A stretch of DNA of 64,000 nt from Bacillus sp. Marseille-P3661 (GCF_900240995.1 NZ_LT965953.1:1-64000), one strand, 5' to 3'; counted from the first letter of the stretch, positions 33,153 to 42,446 are shown. The notes: generated by a model from the sequence alone, not told the origin. Program-made: numbers and translations.

Positions 33153-33868
33153 CATTCATTTTTATAGTTAGTAGTATAATTCCATTTATCGGTATTGGCA
33201 TAATAAACCGTAACATCAACAGGGTTATACTGAAGTGATGAAGATATTCTAGTTATCTTAAGCACAGGTGACCCTTCTTCTAAATTTAACATTTCCGCTA
33301 CCTCATCAGTAGCAATTATAGCTTCTAACCTCTCCTGTATTTCTAATATTTCAATGTTAGCCTTTTCCTTTAATATCTGATCTTTTGAATTAAATTCTGG
33401 ATTTTCGGAGAATAATTTTATTGGAATATTTGGATTAATATAGTGGTTCAGAAAAAGAACAGGTCCGTTATTAATGTATCTAATTCTCTTTATTCTATAG
33501 ATTTTTTGATTCTTGTTCGCTCTTAAAATAGATGAATAATGCGGGTCATCAACCTCACTAATGTCTATTGTCTTAGCTGAAATGTTCTCCCACTCTTGAT
33601 TGTATTGTTGCATGAATCCTGTAGTTAATATCCATTTTCCTGATGGACTGTTATTTGCTACAAAGGACCCTTTCCCTTGTAATCTGTATATATAGCCGTC
33701 ATTTTCCAACTGTTTAAGTGCTTGTCTAACTGGAGTACGGCTTATTTTATATGACTGTTCCAATTCCATTTCGGAAGGTAACATATCACCAAATGAGTAT
33801 TGGCCATCATTAATTTTTTGGACAATATCATTATAAATAGTTTCATATAAAGGTTGTTTTTTTATCAT
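33152..33868 (-). CDS. GntR family transcriptional regulator (HutC type, UTRA domain)
   Basis: A 238-residue regulator. The N-terminal winged helix (about residues 5-70) includes LPSEMELEQSYKISRTPVRQAL and LQGKGSFV. The C-terminal UTRA ligand domain (about 90-235) ends EGSPVLKITRISSSLQ...DVTVYYANTDKW. Such proteins repress nearby catabolic genes until a small acid or sugar binds. ATG 33868 is preferred over 33883 because GGGGAT lies eight bases upstream. The gene is divergent from the rraA/galB-like operon. Matching ATACTnAGTAY sites overlap the -10 boxes of both divergent promoters, so it likely represses both itself and the operon. Confidence 0.92.
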   Translation of the reverse strand: MIKKQPLYETIYNDIVQKINDGQYSFGDMLPSEMELEQSYKISRTPVRQALKQLENDGYIYRLQGKGSFVANNSPSGKWILTTGFMQQYNQEWENISAKTIDISEVDDPHYSSILRANKNQKIYRIKRIRYINNGPVLFLNHYINPNIPIKLFSENPEFNSKDQILKEKANIEILEIQERLEAIIATDEVAEMLNLEEGSPVLKITRISSSLQYNPVDVTVYYANTDKWNYTTNYKNE

Positions 33869-33915
33869 TTTTTTTATCCCCATATTTTTAGTTTTTTAAA
33901 GATCAACCATTTATA

Positions 33916-33950
33916 ATACTTAGTATACCGAGTGGTGTAAGCTCTGTCAA
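33916..33950 (-). promoter_or_regulatory. GntR gene promoter with overlapping operator
   Basis: On the minus strand TTGACA and TATACT are 17 bases apart. The palindrome ATACTTAGTAT (33916-33926) overlaps the -10 box. Confidence 0.8.
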
Positions 33951-34010
33951 TATTGCCCTCAATACGATATTTTGACATTATTGAACATTTAGAATTAACA
34001 AAAAATATGA

Positions 34011-34049
34011 TTGACATATTATACTTATCATACTTATAATACTAAGTAC
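34011..34049 (+). promoter_or_regulatory. rraA/galB-like operon promoter with overlapping operator
   Basis: TTGACA and TATAAT are 18 bases apart. ATACTAAGTAC (34039-34049) overlaps the end of the -10 box and matches the operator at the GntR promoter. Confidence 0.82.
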
Positions 34050-34077
34050 AATAATCAAAACGATAAGGGGTGTAATA

Positions 34078-34758
34078 ATGGTTAATCTTCCTCCGCTTTT
34101 CTCAACCGATTTAATAAATAGGGCTGAACAATTAAGTACAACCTTATTTTCTGATTCCATGGATTGTTCAGGGGGTATGCATTACAGTGTTAAACCTGTA
34201 TCTAAAGAAAAAAGAGTTATTGGTACTGCCATAACTGTTGAATTAGATCCAGGTGATAATTTGTATCTACACAAAGCAATACACCTGGCAAGTAAGGGAT
34301 ACGTTATTGTTGTTGACGGAAAAGGCTATGAAAATAATGCCTATCTAGGAGAATTAATGGCTCTAACAGCAAGGGCGAGAAAAATAAATGGAATTGTAAT
34401 TGATGGACTAGTACGTGATAAAGACGTACTTGAACAAATTAATTTCCCTGTATTCGCTAAGGGATTTATAGCAAATGGTCCATTTAAAAATGGATCAGGA
34501 GCAATCAACATTCCGATTCACTGTGGAAGAGTACTTGTTAATCCAGGTGATTTAATTATTGGTGATTCAGATGGAGTTGTTGTAGTACCAAAGAATAGGG
34601 TCGAAGAAACGATTGTAAAAGCCGAAGCTAAAAATGAGTATGAAAAAAATCGATTAGAGACCATCAGTAAATTTGTAAATAGCAGTGATCAAGAAATTGG
34701 AGATTTACTTAAACCAGCTTGGCTCCTTGAAAGTGAACAATATAATAATGCCAATTAA
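34078..34758 (+). CDS. RraA-family protein, 4-hydroxy-4-methyl-2-oxoglutarate/CHA aldolase-like
   Basis: This 226-residue RraA-fold protein has the family's conserved GELMALTARARKINGIVIDGLVRDKD (aldolase signature G-E-L-x(n)-R/K-x(n)-G-x-V-x-D-G-x-x-R-D) and VNPGDLIIGDSDGVVVVP. Members include aldolases that split 4-carboxy-4-hydroxy-2-oxoadipate or its methyl analogue into pyruvate and an oxo-acid, using a divalent metal bound near the R-D pair. The start at ATG 34078 follows AAGGGG. It is the first gene of the GntR-controlled operon, and the following GalB-like gene supports the aldolase role. The RNase E inhibitor role of E. coli RraA does not fit this context. Confidence 0.88.
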   Translation: MVNLPPLFSTDLINRAEQLSTTLFSDSMDCSGGMHYSVKPVSKEKRVIGTAITVELDPGDNLYLHKAIHLASKGYVIVVDGKGYENNAYLGELMALTARARKINGIVIDGLVRDKDVLEQINFPVFAKGFIANGPFKNGSGAINIPIHCGRVLVNPGDLIIGDSDGVVVVPKNRVEETIVKAEAKNEYEKNRLETISKFVNSSDQEIGDLLKPAWLLESEQYNNAN

Positions 34759-34772
34759 GATTTAAATTTTTT

Positions 34773-34786
34773 TGAAAACGCTTTAA
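34773..34786 (+). promoter_or_regulatory. cre-like site (catabolite control)
   Basis: TGAAAACGCTTTAA matches the Bacillus CcpA consensus TGWNANCGNTNWCA except near its 3' end. It lies between rraA and the PIG-L gene. Confidence 0.45.
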
Positions 34787-34809
34787 CAATCAGTGGAAGG
34801 AGACAATCA

Positions 34810-35538
34810 ATGAATTCTGAAAATAAAGGAACATTATTTATTATAAGTGCCCATTCTGGTGATTTTGTATGGAGAGCTGGTGGCGCAATCGCACTATATA
34901 ACAAGTTAGGATATAAGGTTCGAATACTTTGCCTTTCCTTCGGGGAAATAGGTGAATCTGCAAGCTTATGGAAACAAGGCAAATCATTAGAACAAATTAA
35001 GGATATTAGACGGCATGAAGCAGAAAGGGCAGCGGAGGTTCTCGGTGCGGAGATAAGATTTTTCGATTTAGGTGATTACCCACTTGAACTAAATAATGAG
35101 TTGCGAATATCAATTGTACAAGAATTACGAGAACACAATGCTGAAATTGTTCTTACTCATACAGAAAAAGACATCTATAACATGGACCATCAAAGGGCAT
35201 ATCAGTTAGCTATTGAATGCTGTATTCTAGCAAATTATGGGCATGGTATACCTAGCGAACACCCTGTTACCCAACCTATAAAACTGTTTCAATTTGAACC
35301 ACACCAACCAGAGCAATGTAATTTTAAACTTGATACATTATTGGATATAACTGACGTATTTGAAACAAAACGAAAAGCGATGGAAATTATGAAAGCACAA
35401 AAGCATATTTGGGAGTATTATACCGATTTGGCTCGTCGGCGTGGACTACAAGCTAATCGCAATTCAGGTAACAGCAGGATTATATATGCAGAAGCATTTC
35501 ATAGAGTCTATCCACAAGTTTGTACTAGTGAATTTTAA
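34810..35538 (+). CDS. PIG-L family protein, probable 4-oxalomesaconate hydratase (GalB-like)
   Basis: This 242-residue LmbE/PIG-L fold protein begins IISAHSGDFVWRAGGAIA. The AHxxD/E-type zinc site reads AHSGD, and the continuation VCLSFGE-like ILCLSFGEIGESASLWKQGK resembles Pseudomonas GalB more than ordinary N-acetylglucosaminyl deacetylases. A later metal-site segment is DIYNMDHQRAYQLA, and FEPHQPEQC also recalls GalB. GalB adds water to 4-oxalomesaconate to give 4-carboxy-4-hydroxy-2-oxoadipate, which an RraA-type aldolase then splits. Its position 51 bases after such an aldolase gene fits this pathway. The match is from memory and should be tested by phylogeny. Confidence 0.75.
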   Translation: MNSENKGTLFIISAHSGDFVWRAGGAIALYNKLGYKVRILCLSFGEIGESASLWKQGKSLEQIKDIRRHEAERAAEVLGAEIRFFDLGDYPLELNNELRISIVQELREHNAEIVLTHTEKDIYNMDHQRAYQLAIECCILANYGHGIPSEHPVTQPIKLFQFEPHQPEQCNFKLDTLLDITDVFETKRKAMEIMKAQKHIWEYYTDLARRRGLQANRNSGNSRIIYAEAFHRVYPQVCTSEF

Positions 35539-35579
35539 AAAAAATCATTTGAATTACGAAAAATTGGAGGGGTTTATTT

Positions 35580-36554
35580 GTGAGGAAAATATTATTACTT
35601 ATTGTTTTTAGTAGTTTGCTAATTTTTAGTATTGGTTGTTCCCAAGACTCGTCAGGCAGTACTAATAATGATGAACAATTAAAAATAGCTACCGGAACAA
35701 CAACAGGAGCTTACTATCCTGTTGGCGGAATGATGGCATCCATACTCTCTGAAAATATGGAAGGTTATAACTTCACAGCGGAATCAACTGGAGGGAATGC
35801 AGAAAATGCGAGACTTATAGACTCAAAACAAGCTCATATTGGCTTATTTGGATCAGATCACTTATATAATGCCTATCACGGAGTTAACTCCTTTGAAGGA
35901 AATGATCCTATCGAAAATCTTTCAGGATTTAGTACACTTTATGAAACACCGTTTCAAACAGTTACTTTAGAAAAAAACGATATTCAATCTATAAGTGATT
36001 TAGAGGGTAAATCAATAGCAGTTGGTGGTCCAGGTTCAGGTTCTGCTGTAAAAGCTGAAGCTATGTTAGAGGCTCTGGGGTTCGTAGATGGTGAGAATAT
36101 AACGCTTAAGTATTTAAATTTTAGTGAAGGATCAAGTGCAATGGTTGATGGTATCGTGGATGCTATCATGTTAACAGTGGGGATTCCTTCCGGTAATGTT
36201 CAAGAGTTGGCAGCGACACATGATATTGTTTTAGTCCCTGTTAGTGAGTCAGAATTAGATGTTATTTTAGAAAAACTTCCATTCTTCAAAGAAGGAGTTA
36301 TACCTGCTGGTACTTATGATGGTCTGAATGAAGATATCCTTACCTTTAAATGGTATAACGAAATAGCTGTAGATGCTGAGTTAGGTGAAGACCTTGTATA
36401 CGAAATGGCAAAAGTACTCTTTGAAAATCACGATCAATTTAAACAATCTCATTCCGCTATGGTAAATGTCATTCCTGAAAATGCACCGGATACAGTAATA
36501 CCTCTGCACCCAGGTGCGGAAAAGTATTATAAAGAAGTTGGATGGCTAAAGTGA
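35580..36554 (+). CDS. TAXI-family TRAP transporter solute-binding lipoprotein
   Basis: A 324-residue binding protein with a lipoprotein signal (LLIFSIGCSQDSSG). It has the TAXI hallmark IATGTTTGAYYPVGGMMASIL near the N-terminus, followed by GNAENARLIDSKQAHIGLFGSD and VGGPGSGSAVKAEAMLEALG. It should deliver an organic acid to the permease encoded next. The start is GTG at 35580 after TTGGAGGGG. The operon position behind the aldolase and hydratase genes suggests that a carboxylic acid feeding that pathway is the solute. Confidence 0.9.
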   Translation: MRKILLLIVFSSLLIFSIGCSQDSSGSTNNDEQLKIATGTTTGAYYPVGGMMASILSENMEGYNFTAESTGGNAENARLIDSKQAHIGLFGSDHLYNAYHGVNSFEGNDPIENLSGFSTLYETPFQTVTLEKNDIQSISDLEGKSIAVGGPGSGSAVKAEAMLEALGFVDGENITLKYLNFSEGSSAMVDGIVDAIMLTVGIPSGNVQELAATHDIVLVPVSESELDVILEKLPFFKEGVIPAGTYDGLNEDILTFKWYNEIAVDAELGEDLVYEMAKVLFENHDQFKQSHSAMVNVIPENAPDTVIPLHPGAEKYYKEVGWLK

Positions 36555-36622
36555 TTATTTATTTAACTGTCTATGAATTTAAAATTTGAAATTACATTTC
36601 AAAAGGATAGGGGGAACTTAGT

Positions 36623-38479
36623 TTGTTTCGAATTATAGTATTAGTATTCACTTTGGCCCTTTCAATATTTACTTTATATACTGCCATATTTGGCCTTTTA
36701 ACTCCAGTTTTACAACGGAGTATTCATATTGGTCTAGTCATGGTAATTGCATTTTTACTCTATCCTTTAAAGGAAGGGTCAAAGTGGCTGCGAGTTATTG
36801 ATTATTTAGGAATTAGTATATTAATATCATCAATTGTTTATTTACATTATTCATATGGAACTCTAATGGAGAGAATTGGCTATGAAAACTTGTGGGATAC
36901 ATTATTTGGAACTATCTTTATCGTAGTACTTCTAGAGTTGTGTCGAAGAGTAGTAGGATTTCCTCTAATGATTATAGCTTTATTGTTTATCTGTTATGCC
37001 ATATGGGGAAATATAGTACCAGGTTTTTATGGGCATGAAGGCTATCCACTATCAAGAATTGTAACGACAATGTTCCTCACAACAGAAGGGGTATTTGGCT
37101 CTGCACTTGGTGCTGCAGCAACATTTGTAGCTATATTTATTATATTTGGGACCTTCCTAGAGAAGAGTGGGGGAAGTCAATCTTTCATAGATCTCACTAC
37201 CTCTATAGGAGGCAGAAAACGCGGTGGTCCAGCAAAAGTAGCTGTTTTATCTAGTGCTCTAACTGGATCTATTAATGGAAGTGCGGTTGCTAATGTAAGT
37301 TCAACTGGCGTATTTACGATACCCCTAATGAAAAAGGTTGGTTATACACCGAAGATTGCAGGTTCAATTGAAGCAGTCGCTTCAACGGGTGGTAGTATTT
37401 TACCTCCTATTATGGGATCAGGTGCGTTTGTAATGTCTGAAATGGCAGGTATACCATACTCAACCATAATACTCGCATGCGCAATTCCGTCTATACTTTA
37501 TTACTTCTCTATCTATTTTGTAGTTGATTTTGAGGCTGCGAAAAATAATATTGGTCAATTATCTGAAGATGAAATTCCGAAACTAAAAGAGACTCTAAAA
37601 AGAGGTTTATTGTTCATCATTCCGCTTGCTGTGCTAATTTTTTGTATCGTAATACTAAAGCTATCTATTGTTAGATCAGGATTATATTCAATACTATCAA
37701 TTTTACTTATTAGTTTATTTAATCCAAAAGGAAGAATAGATTTTAAAAACTTTATTGATATTCTTTCAACTTCAGCAAAAAGAATGATTCTTGTATCGAT
37801 TGCTTGTGCAACTGCTGGATTAATTGTAGGCGTTATCACCTTATCCGGATTAGGACTTAAATTATCTGGGACATTAATGGAAGTAGGACAAAACTCATTA
37901 TTTCTAACTTTAGTATTAACAATGATTGGTGCTATCGTAATTGGAATGGGCTTACCATCAACTCCTGCATATATTGTGTTCTCAGTTCTATCGGTCCCTG
38001 CTTTAGTTAACTTAGGTGTACCACTGCTTACAGCTCATTTATTTGTTTTCTATTTTGCTAGTTTTGCACCGATCACACCACCTGTAGCTTTAGCATCCTA
38101 TGCTGCAGCTGGTATATCTGGATCGAATCCACTAGGTACTGCTATGCAGTCCTTTATCTTTGGACTTCCTGCATTCGTAATACCATTTATGATTATTTAT
38201 GGTCCAGAATTAATCGGTCAGGGAACTGCAGTTAATATTATTATAGGCTTTATTTCAGGATGCCTTGGAGTTATGGCATTTGCCGGTTGTACAACCAGTT
38301 GGTTCTTAGATAAGCTAAATTATTTGGAGCGTTTCGTAATGTTATCAATTGGGGTACTTCTAATTATTCCGGGAATAATAACAGATTCGTTAGGTTTAGG
38401 TCTACTTGCTGTAATTATTTTTATTAAATTCTTTAAAAAGAGGAATTTAAAAATAATACCTAGCAGAAATGTAAGTTAA
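36623..38479 (+). CDS. TRAP transporter permease, fused 4TM/12TM type
   Basis: This 618-residue membrane protein is a paralogue of the permease at 22298-24232. It shares the RGGPAKVAVLSSALTGSINGSAVANV region and the DctM signature EAVASTGGSILPPIMG, and has TPPVALASYAAA near the end. It forms the ion-driven import channel for the solute bound by the preceding TAXI protein. The start is TTG at 36623 with AGGGGGAAC upstream. A strong terminator follows at 38492-38546, so it is the last gene of this unit. Confidence 0.92.
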   Translation: MFRIIVLVFTLALSIFTLYTAIFGLLTPVLQRSIHIGLVMVIAFLLYPLKEGSKWLRVIDYLGISILISSIVYLHYSYGTLMERIGYENLWDTLFGTIFIVVLLELCRRVVGFPLMIIALLFICYAIWGNIVPGFYGHEGYPLSRIVTTMFLTTEGVFGSALGAAATFVAIFIIFGTFLEKSGGSQSFIDLTTSIGGRKRGGPAKVAVLSSALTGSINGSAVANVSSTGVFTIPLMKKVGYTPKIAGSIEAVASTGGSILPPIMGSGAFVMSEMAGIPYSTIILACAIPSILYYFSIYFVVDFEAAKNNIGQLSEDEIPKLKETLKRGLLFIIPLAVLIFCIVILKLSIVRSGLYSILSILLISLFNPKGRIDFKNFIDILSTSAKRMILVSIACATAGLIVGVITLSGLGLKLSGTLMEVGQNSLFLTLVLTMIGAIVIGMGLPSTPAYIVFSVLSVPALVNLGVPLLTAHLFVFYFASFAPITPPVALASYAAAGISGSNPLGTAMQSFIFGLPAFVIPFMIIYGPELIGQGTAVNIIIGFISGCLGVMAFAGCTTSWFLDKLNYLERFVMLSIGVLLIIPGIITDSLGLGLLAVIIFIKFFKKRNLKIIPSRNVS

Positions 38480-38491
38480 TAATTTAATTTT

Positions 38492-38546
38492 TAAGCATAA
38501 GATAGTCCCCACCTATGTAATAGATGCGGACTATTTTATGCTTTAT
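38492..38546 (+). terminator. Strong Rho-independent terminator
   Basis: AAGCATAA.ATAGTCC pairs with GGACTAT.TTATGCTT around a 19-nt loop and is followed by TATTTC. Confidence 0.8.
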
Positions 38547-38814
38547 TTCAATTTATTTGGAAACATGATAAACATCGGGAATGTTATTAGACAAAGGAAG
38601 CTCGTATTTTGGTAGCTTTTTAAACATCATCCCCAAACGTAATCGATAACTATTCGATAGTTCCTCAAACAAGTCAACCACTATGAGGGTATACAGCATA
38701 GGACTTTAATTTCCTGCATTAAAGTGATAATATGATATAACATGGAAGTAATAATTTTTTCAGGTAATATTAAGTGATGAAATTTATATATTATTTTTAA
38801 TTAGGAGAACTATG
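38547..38814. other. Intergenic stretch upstream of the RpiR gene
   Basis: About 270 bases holding the presumed RpiR promoter. I see no small gene or repeat. Confidence 0.4.
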
Positions 38815-39663
38815 ATGGAAAATCCTATATCAAAATTACAAAACAAAATATCAAGTCTAACGGAATCGCAGCGAAAAGTAGCTGACTATATACTAAAGAA
38901 ACCTATGGATGTAGCCTTTTTAACAGTGGATCAACTTGCCGGGATTGTTGGAACGAGTACGACCACAATTATGAGATTAACATATAGTTTAGGTTATTCA
39001 GGATACACGGAGTTTCAAAAAGGTTTGCAGGAACAATTTCGAAACCAAGCTGCTCCTCATAGTCGCTTAGAGGCTAATTTAAAAGATCTTAAACCAAATG
39101 ATTTGTGGACCAATTATGTTGAACACCAGGTTAACACTATTCAATCTACAGTGGATATGATTCCGCCTGATGTTCTAGATAAAGCAATAGAAATGATCAT
39201 CTCAGCCGAGCGAATCCATTGTACCAGTGTAAGAAGTGGCTTGCCGGTTAGTCAATATTTGACTCACGGTCTTACTCGTTTACTGGGGAATTGTGATATG
39301 ATCATAGCAGACCTTAGTGATTGGATTGATAAAGTAGTAAGTTTTACATCCTCAGACTTAATTATTGTAACTACGTATCCAAGGTATGCTAGGAGAATTA
39401 TCGAGTTTGTTAGTAGAGCTAAGGAAAATGGTGCAAAGGTAATTTCGATTACTGATAATTACTCATCACCTATAGTAAAGTATTCAGATTTAATCATACC
39501 AGCTAGCTCAAATAGTATTGCTTTTCATAATACAGTGGTCCCAGCTATGTTTGTTGTGGATTATATTATCAGTGCGGTTGCTATCAATTATCCAGAAAGA
39601 ACAAAGCAACGTCTTGATAAAATTAATTCGATACTTACAGATATGAACTACCACTTTGATTAA
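38815..39663 (+). CDS. MurR/RpiR family transcriptional regulator
   Basis: A 282-residue regulator. The N-terminal RpiR helix-turn-helix (about residues 1-75) contains VADYILKKPMDVAFLTVDQLAGIVGTSTTTIMRL. The C-terminal SIS domain (about 110-270) has TYPRYARRIIEFVSRAKENGAKVISITD for sugar-phosphate or related ligands. It is followed by its own terminator and then by the amidohydrolase/TTT unit, which it may control. ATG 38815 is chosen because AGGAG lies seven bases upstream; ATG 38812 is also possible. Confidence 0.9.
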   Translation: MENPISKLQNKISSLTESQRKVADYILKKPMDVAFLTVDQLAGIVGTSTTTIMRLTYSLGYSGYTEFQKGLQEQFRNQAAPHSRLEANLKDLKPNDLWTNYVEHQVNTIQSTVDMIPPDVLDKAIEMIISAERIHCTSVRSGLPVSQYLTHGLTRLLGNCDMIIADLSDWIDKVVSFTSSDLIIVTTYPRYARRIIEFVSRAKENGAKVISITDNYSSPIVKYSDLIIPASSNSIAFHNTVVPAMFVVDYIISAVAINYPERTKQRLDKINSILTDMNYHFD

Positions 39664-39669
39664 ACTAAT

Positions 39670-39736
39670 AAGGTGTAAAAATAAGAACTCTGAATTTAAA
39701 ATTCGAGTTTACTTGTTTTCACACCTTATTTTTTTT
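39670..39736 (+). terminator. Rho-independent terminator
   Basis: AAGGTGT.AAAATAAG pairs with CTTGTTTT.ACACCTT and is followed by ATTTTTTTT. It ends the RpiR transcript. Confidence 0.8.
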
Positions 39737-39813
39737 AACAAGTTCAACTTTTTAAATAGTATAAAAATTCATTTGATTTTCAAAAAAAATAATGTTACCA
39801 TATCAAATATAAG

Positions 39814-39860
39814 GTAGTAAAAAATATTACAAAGTCGATATTAGTTGTTATTTTTACTAC
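39814..39860 (+). promoter_or_regulatory. Two candidate RpiR operators
   Basis: GTAGTAAAAAATATTAC (39814-39830) and GTTATTTTTACTAC (39847-39860) are related near-palindromes in opposite orientation. A similar perfect palindrome, TGTAATATTTATTACA, lies at 44624 before the second rraA gene. Confidence 0.45.
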
Positions 39861-39936
39861 ATTGATCCAAACATACTTTCACACCTTTAGCTTAGCTTAG
39901 ATGCATATGTAGATTATTTATTTTTTTAAAGTGTTT

Positions 39937-39950
39937 TGAAAACGTATTCA
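39937..39950 (+). promoter_or_regulatory. cre-like site (catabolite control)
   Basis: TGAAAACGTATTCA agrees with the CcpA consensus TGWNANCGNTNWCA at 13 of 14 positions. It lies upstream of the amidohydrolase/TTT operon. Confidence 0.6.
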
Positions 39951-40161
39951 GTGATTGATCTTATAAAAATTGATATTGAAAGTATGGTTATAATAAAAAT
40001 AAACAGTGGAGGGTGAGAAATTATCAAAACTTAAACTTAAGATAATTAGAAAGTAGAACCTTGGATAAATGAGTTGTTTTTTTATCTAAAGTTATTGAAA
40101 TACTAGAAAACAATCTTAGGTAAATGAAAGCTTTCCTTAAAAAAAGAATGAGGTGAATGAT

Positions 40162-41271
40162 ATGGGAATATGGCGTTTTTATGGTGGTTTAATTTGGACT
40201 AAAGAAGGCGGACTTAAATCAAATCACTCCTTTGATATGAATGTATCAAACGAACCAGATAAAGAAATATATCTTCCTGAACAAAGTATGCTTTTACCAG
40301 GTCTTATTGACTTTCATTGTCATTTATGGGCTCCTGGTGCATCAGTGGCGGTTACGGATACTGAGTATTTATCATCTGGAGTAGTTGCTGTTGGTGATGC
40401 TGGAACTTTTGGATATGATGGTTGGGACAATGCTGATCGTTTATGGCAAAGTAGCTCTTTGAATGTACGTTCATGGTTATCAGTGCTCCCTGAGGGGCTA
40501 ACCATTCATCCGAATCCCAATCCAACTAAGCCTGAAAATATATCAATGGAGCTTCTTTTGAAGACAGCTGATTATGCTGGAGATAGATTATTAGGTTATA
40601 AGGTTCGTTTAGGGCAGGTTGATGAAAAAACTGATCGTGGGCTATTAAATGTTGCTAGGGAAGCTGCTGAGAAAAGCAACTTAAAGGTAATGGTACATTT
40701 AACGGATACATTTTTATCAATTGAAGAAGTTGTCGAAATCTTACGTCCTGGAGATGTATTGACACACCCTTACCATGGAAATCGTGGAAATATTCTTAAT
40801 GAACAAGGTAAGGTTTCAAGTGCATTTAAAACAGCTGTTGAGAACGGATTGTTATTAGATATTGGACAAGGTAGCAAGCACTTTTCATGGAAAGTATTCA
40901 AGCAGGCTGTGTTAGATGAAGGTATAAAGCCGCATACTATTAGTAGTGATATTGTAAGAAACACATGGAAAAAGGAACCGGTAAAGGATATGAGTTATAT
41001 TATATCTAGATTTATTGGGGCAGGTTTATCGAAGGAAGAAGTCATCAATGCAACATTAGCAAATTCTGCTGATTTTATGGGGATAGAGCTTAATCAAGCA
41101 AACAACCTTGTAGTTTTACAACCCGTATTATCTGATATTGAGTACTTAGATTCTGAGGGTGGATCTATTCATAGTAATATACGTTATGATTTAACGGTTA
41201 ATATTCATAACCAGCGATCCATTTATATCGATCATTCCATCGATAAAAAGAATACAACAATATTGTCTTAG
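40162..41271 (+). CDS. Amidohydrolase family protein (EF0837/deacetylase-like)
   Basis: A 369-residue metal-dependent hydrolase with the full amidohydrolase set: DFHCH (first two His), the carboxylated-lysine candidate in GYKVRLG (about residue 153), MVHLTD, LTHPYHGN and the aspartate in SSDIV. The pattern K-V-R after the bridging lysine is like the EF0837/AHA deacetylase-dihydroorotase-like subgroup. It probably hydrolyses an amide, ester or lactone of an imported acid. ATG 40162 has AGGTGA five bases upstream; GTG 40153 overlaps that site. It opens the unit with the TctCBA transporter. Confidence 0.85.
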   Translation: MGIWRFYGGLIWTKEGGLKSNHSFDMNVSNEPDKEIYLPEQSMLLPGLIDFHCHLWAPGASVAVTDTEYLSSGVVAVGDAGTFGYDGWDNADRLWQSSSLNVRSWLSVLPEGLTIHPNPNPTKPENISMELLLKTADYAGDRLLGYKVRLGQVDEKTDRGLLNVAREAAEKSNLKVMVHLTDTFLSIEEVVEILRPGDVLTHPYHGNRGNILNEQGKVSSAFKTAVENGLLLDIGQGSKHFSWKVFKQAVLDEGIKPHTISSDIVRNTWKKEPVKDMSYIISRFIGAGLSKEEVINATLANSADFMGIELNQANNLVVLQPVLSDIEYLDSEGGSIHSNIRYDLTVNIHNQRSIYIDHSIDKKNTTILS

Positions 41272-41330
41272 TATGTAATAAATGCAATCATGCCATTTTA
41301 ACCTTTCATATAAAAAAGGAGGATCTATCA

Positions 41331-42320
41331 ATGAAAAAACTAGTAAGTGTATTCATTTCAGTTCTTGTTATTTTATCGTTAGTAGCTTGTAGCGGGGGAA
41401 ATGCATCTAGCAATGAAAGTACAGACAAAGATGTATACCCGAATAAGTCCATTAATTTAATCGTTTCCTTTGCTGCAGGTGGTGGTATGGATACTGGAGC
41501 ACGTATACTTGCTCCATACTTGGAAAAAGAATTAGGTGTAACAGTTAATGTTGTAAATAAGCCTGGTGCAGGAGGATGGGTTGGTTGGGCAGAAGTCGCC
41601 AATGCTGAGCCTGACGGATATACAATAGGTTATCTAGGAACTCCCAATTTTGTAACTGGTTATTTAGATCCGAAGGTAAAGCGTGACCAAAGTATTGATA
41701 GTTTTGATTTGATTGGTAAACATGTGCAAGATCCAGGTGTTATTGCCATCCGTACAGCTGAAGACCGATTTAGTACGATTGAGGAACTAATGGAATATGC
41801 AAAAGAAAATGAGTTGACAGCAACTTCGACAGGTGTTGGAAGTGATGATCACATTGCCACACTTTCAATTAATAAAAAGTTTGGTACAAAATTCACACCA
41901 GTCCACAATGAAGGGTCTGCAAAGTCAGTGTCTGCAGCTTTAGGCGGTCATGTGGATGTATTATTTGGAAATGTTGGAGAAGTAACTAGTTTGCAAGAAA
42001 ACGGGGAAATGAAAGTTCTAGCTGTGTTAGCAGAAGAAAGATCTCCGTTTTTACCGGATGTTCCTACATTTAGTGAAGCAGGTTTCGAAGGTGTAACATC
42101 CGCTCCTTCTAGAGGATTCGCTACACCTAAGGGCATGGACCCAGAAAAGCTAGAAACTCTTCGTGTGGCATTTGAAAAAGCGATTACAAACCAAGAACAC
42201 ATAGATAGCCAAGCTGATTCAGGTCTTCAGGTAGAATATAAACCAGCAGATGAATATAAGCAAGAATTAAAGAATATTGAAGCTGGTTTAAAAGAAATAA
42301 GTGACATGCTTGGATGGTAA
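41331..42320 (+). CDS. Tripartite tricarboxylate transporter substrate-binding protein (TctC/Bug)
   Basis: A 329-residue extracytoplasmic lipoprotein (LSLVACSGG lipobox). The Bug fold shows the first ligand loop INLIVSFAAGGGMDTGARILAPYLEK, then VNVVNKPGAGGWVGW and AEPDGYTIGYLGTPN. Bug proteins bind di- and tricarboxylates or related acids through these loops. The gene has AAAAAAGGAGGATC upstream and is followed by the TctB and TctA genes. A 34-bp perfect inverted repeat lies in the gap before tctB, consistent with differential expression of the binding protein. Confidence 0.92.
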   Translation: MKKLVSVFISVLVILSLVACSGGNASSNESTDKDVYPNKSINLIVSFAAGGGMDTGARILAPYLEKELGVTVNVVNKPGAGGWVGWAEVANAEPDGYTIGYLGTPNFVTGYLDPKVKRDQSIDSFDLIGKHVQDPGVIAIRTAEDRFSTIEELMEYAKENELTATSTGVGSDDHIATLSINKKFGTKFTPVHNEGSAKSVSAALGGHVDVLFGNVGEVTSLQENGEMKVLAVLAEERSPFLPDVPTFSEAGFEGVTSAPSRGFATPKGMDPEKLETLRVAFEKAITNQEHIDSQADSGLQVEYKPADEYKQELKNIEAGLKEISDMLGW

Positions 42321-42412
42321 TCATTAATTCAGCTAAACAAGTTGTTCGCCAGCTTACAAATATTAAGAGGAAATAGGGCAAAATCTAAGATTCTAACTAA
42401 ATATAGACTATC

Positions 42413-42446
42413 ATTATCGATCGAATAAACTTATTCGATCGATAAT
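42413..42446 (+). repeat. 34-bp perfect inverted repeat between tctC and tctB
   Basis: ATTATCGATCGAATAA and TTATTCGATCGATAAT are exact reverse complements separated by AC. In RNA this would be a very stable hairpin that could halt decay or limit read-through after the binding-protein gene. As DNA it could also be a regulator site. Confidence 0.85.
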
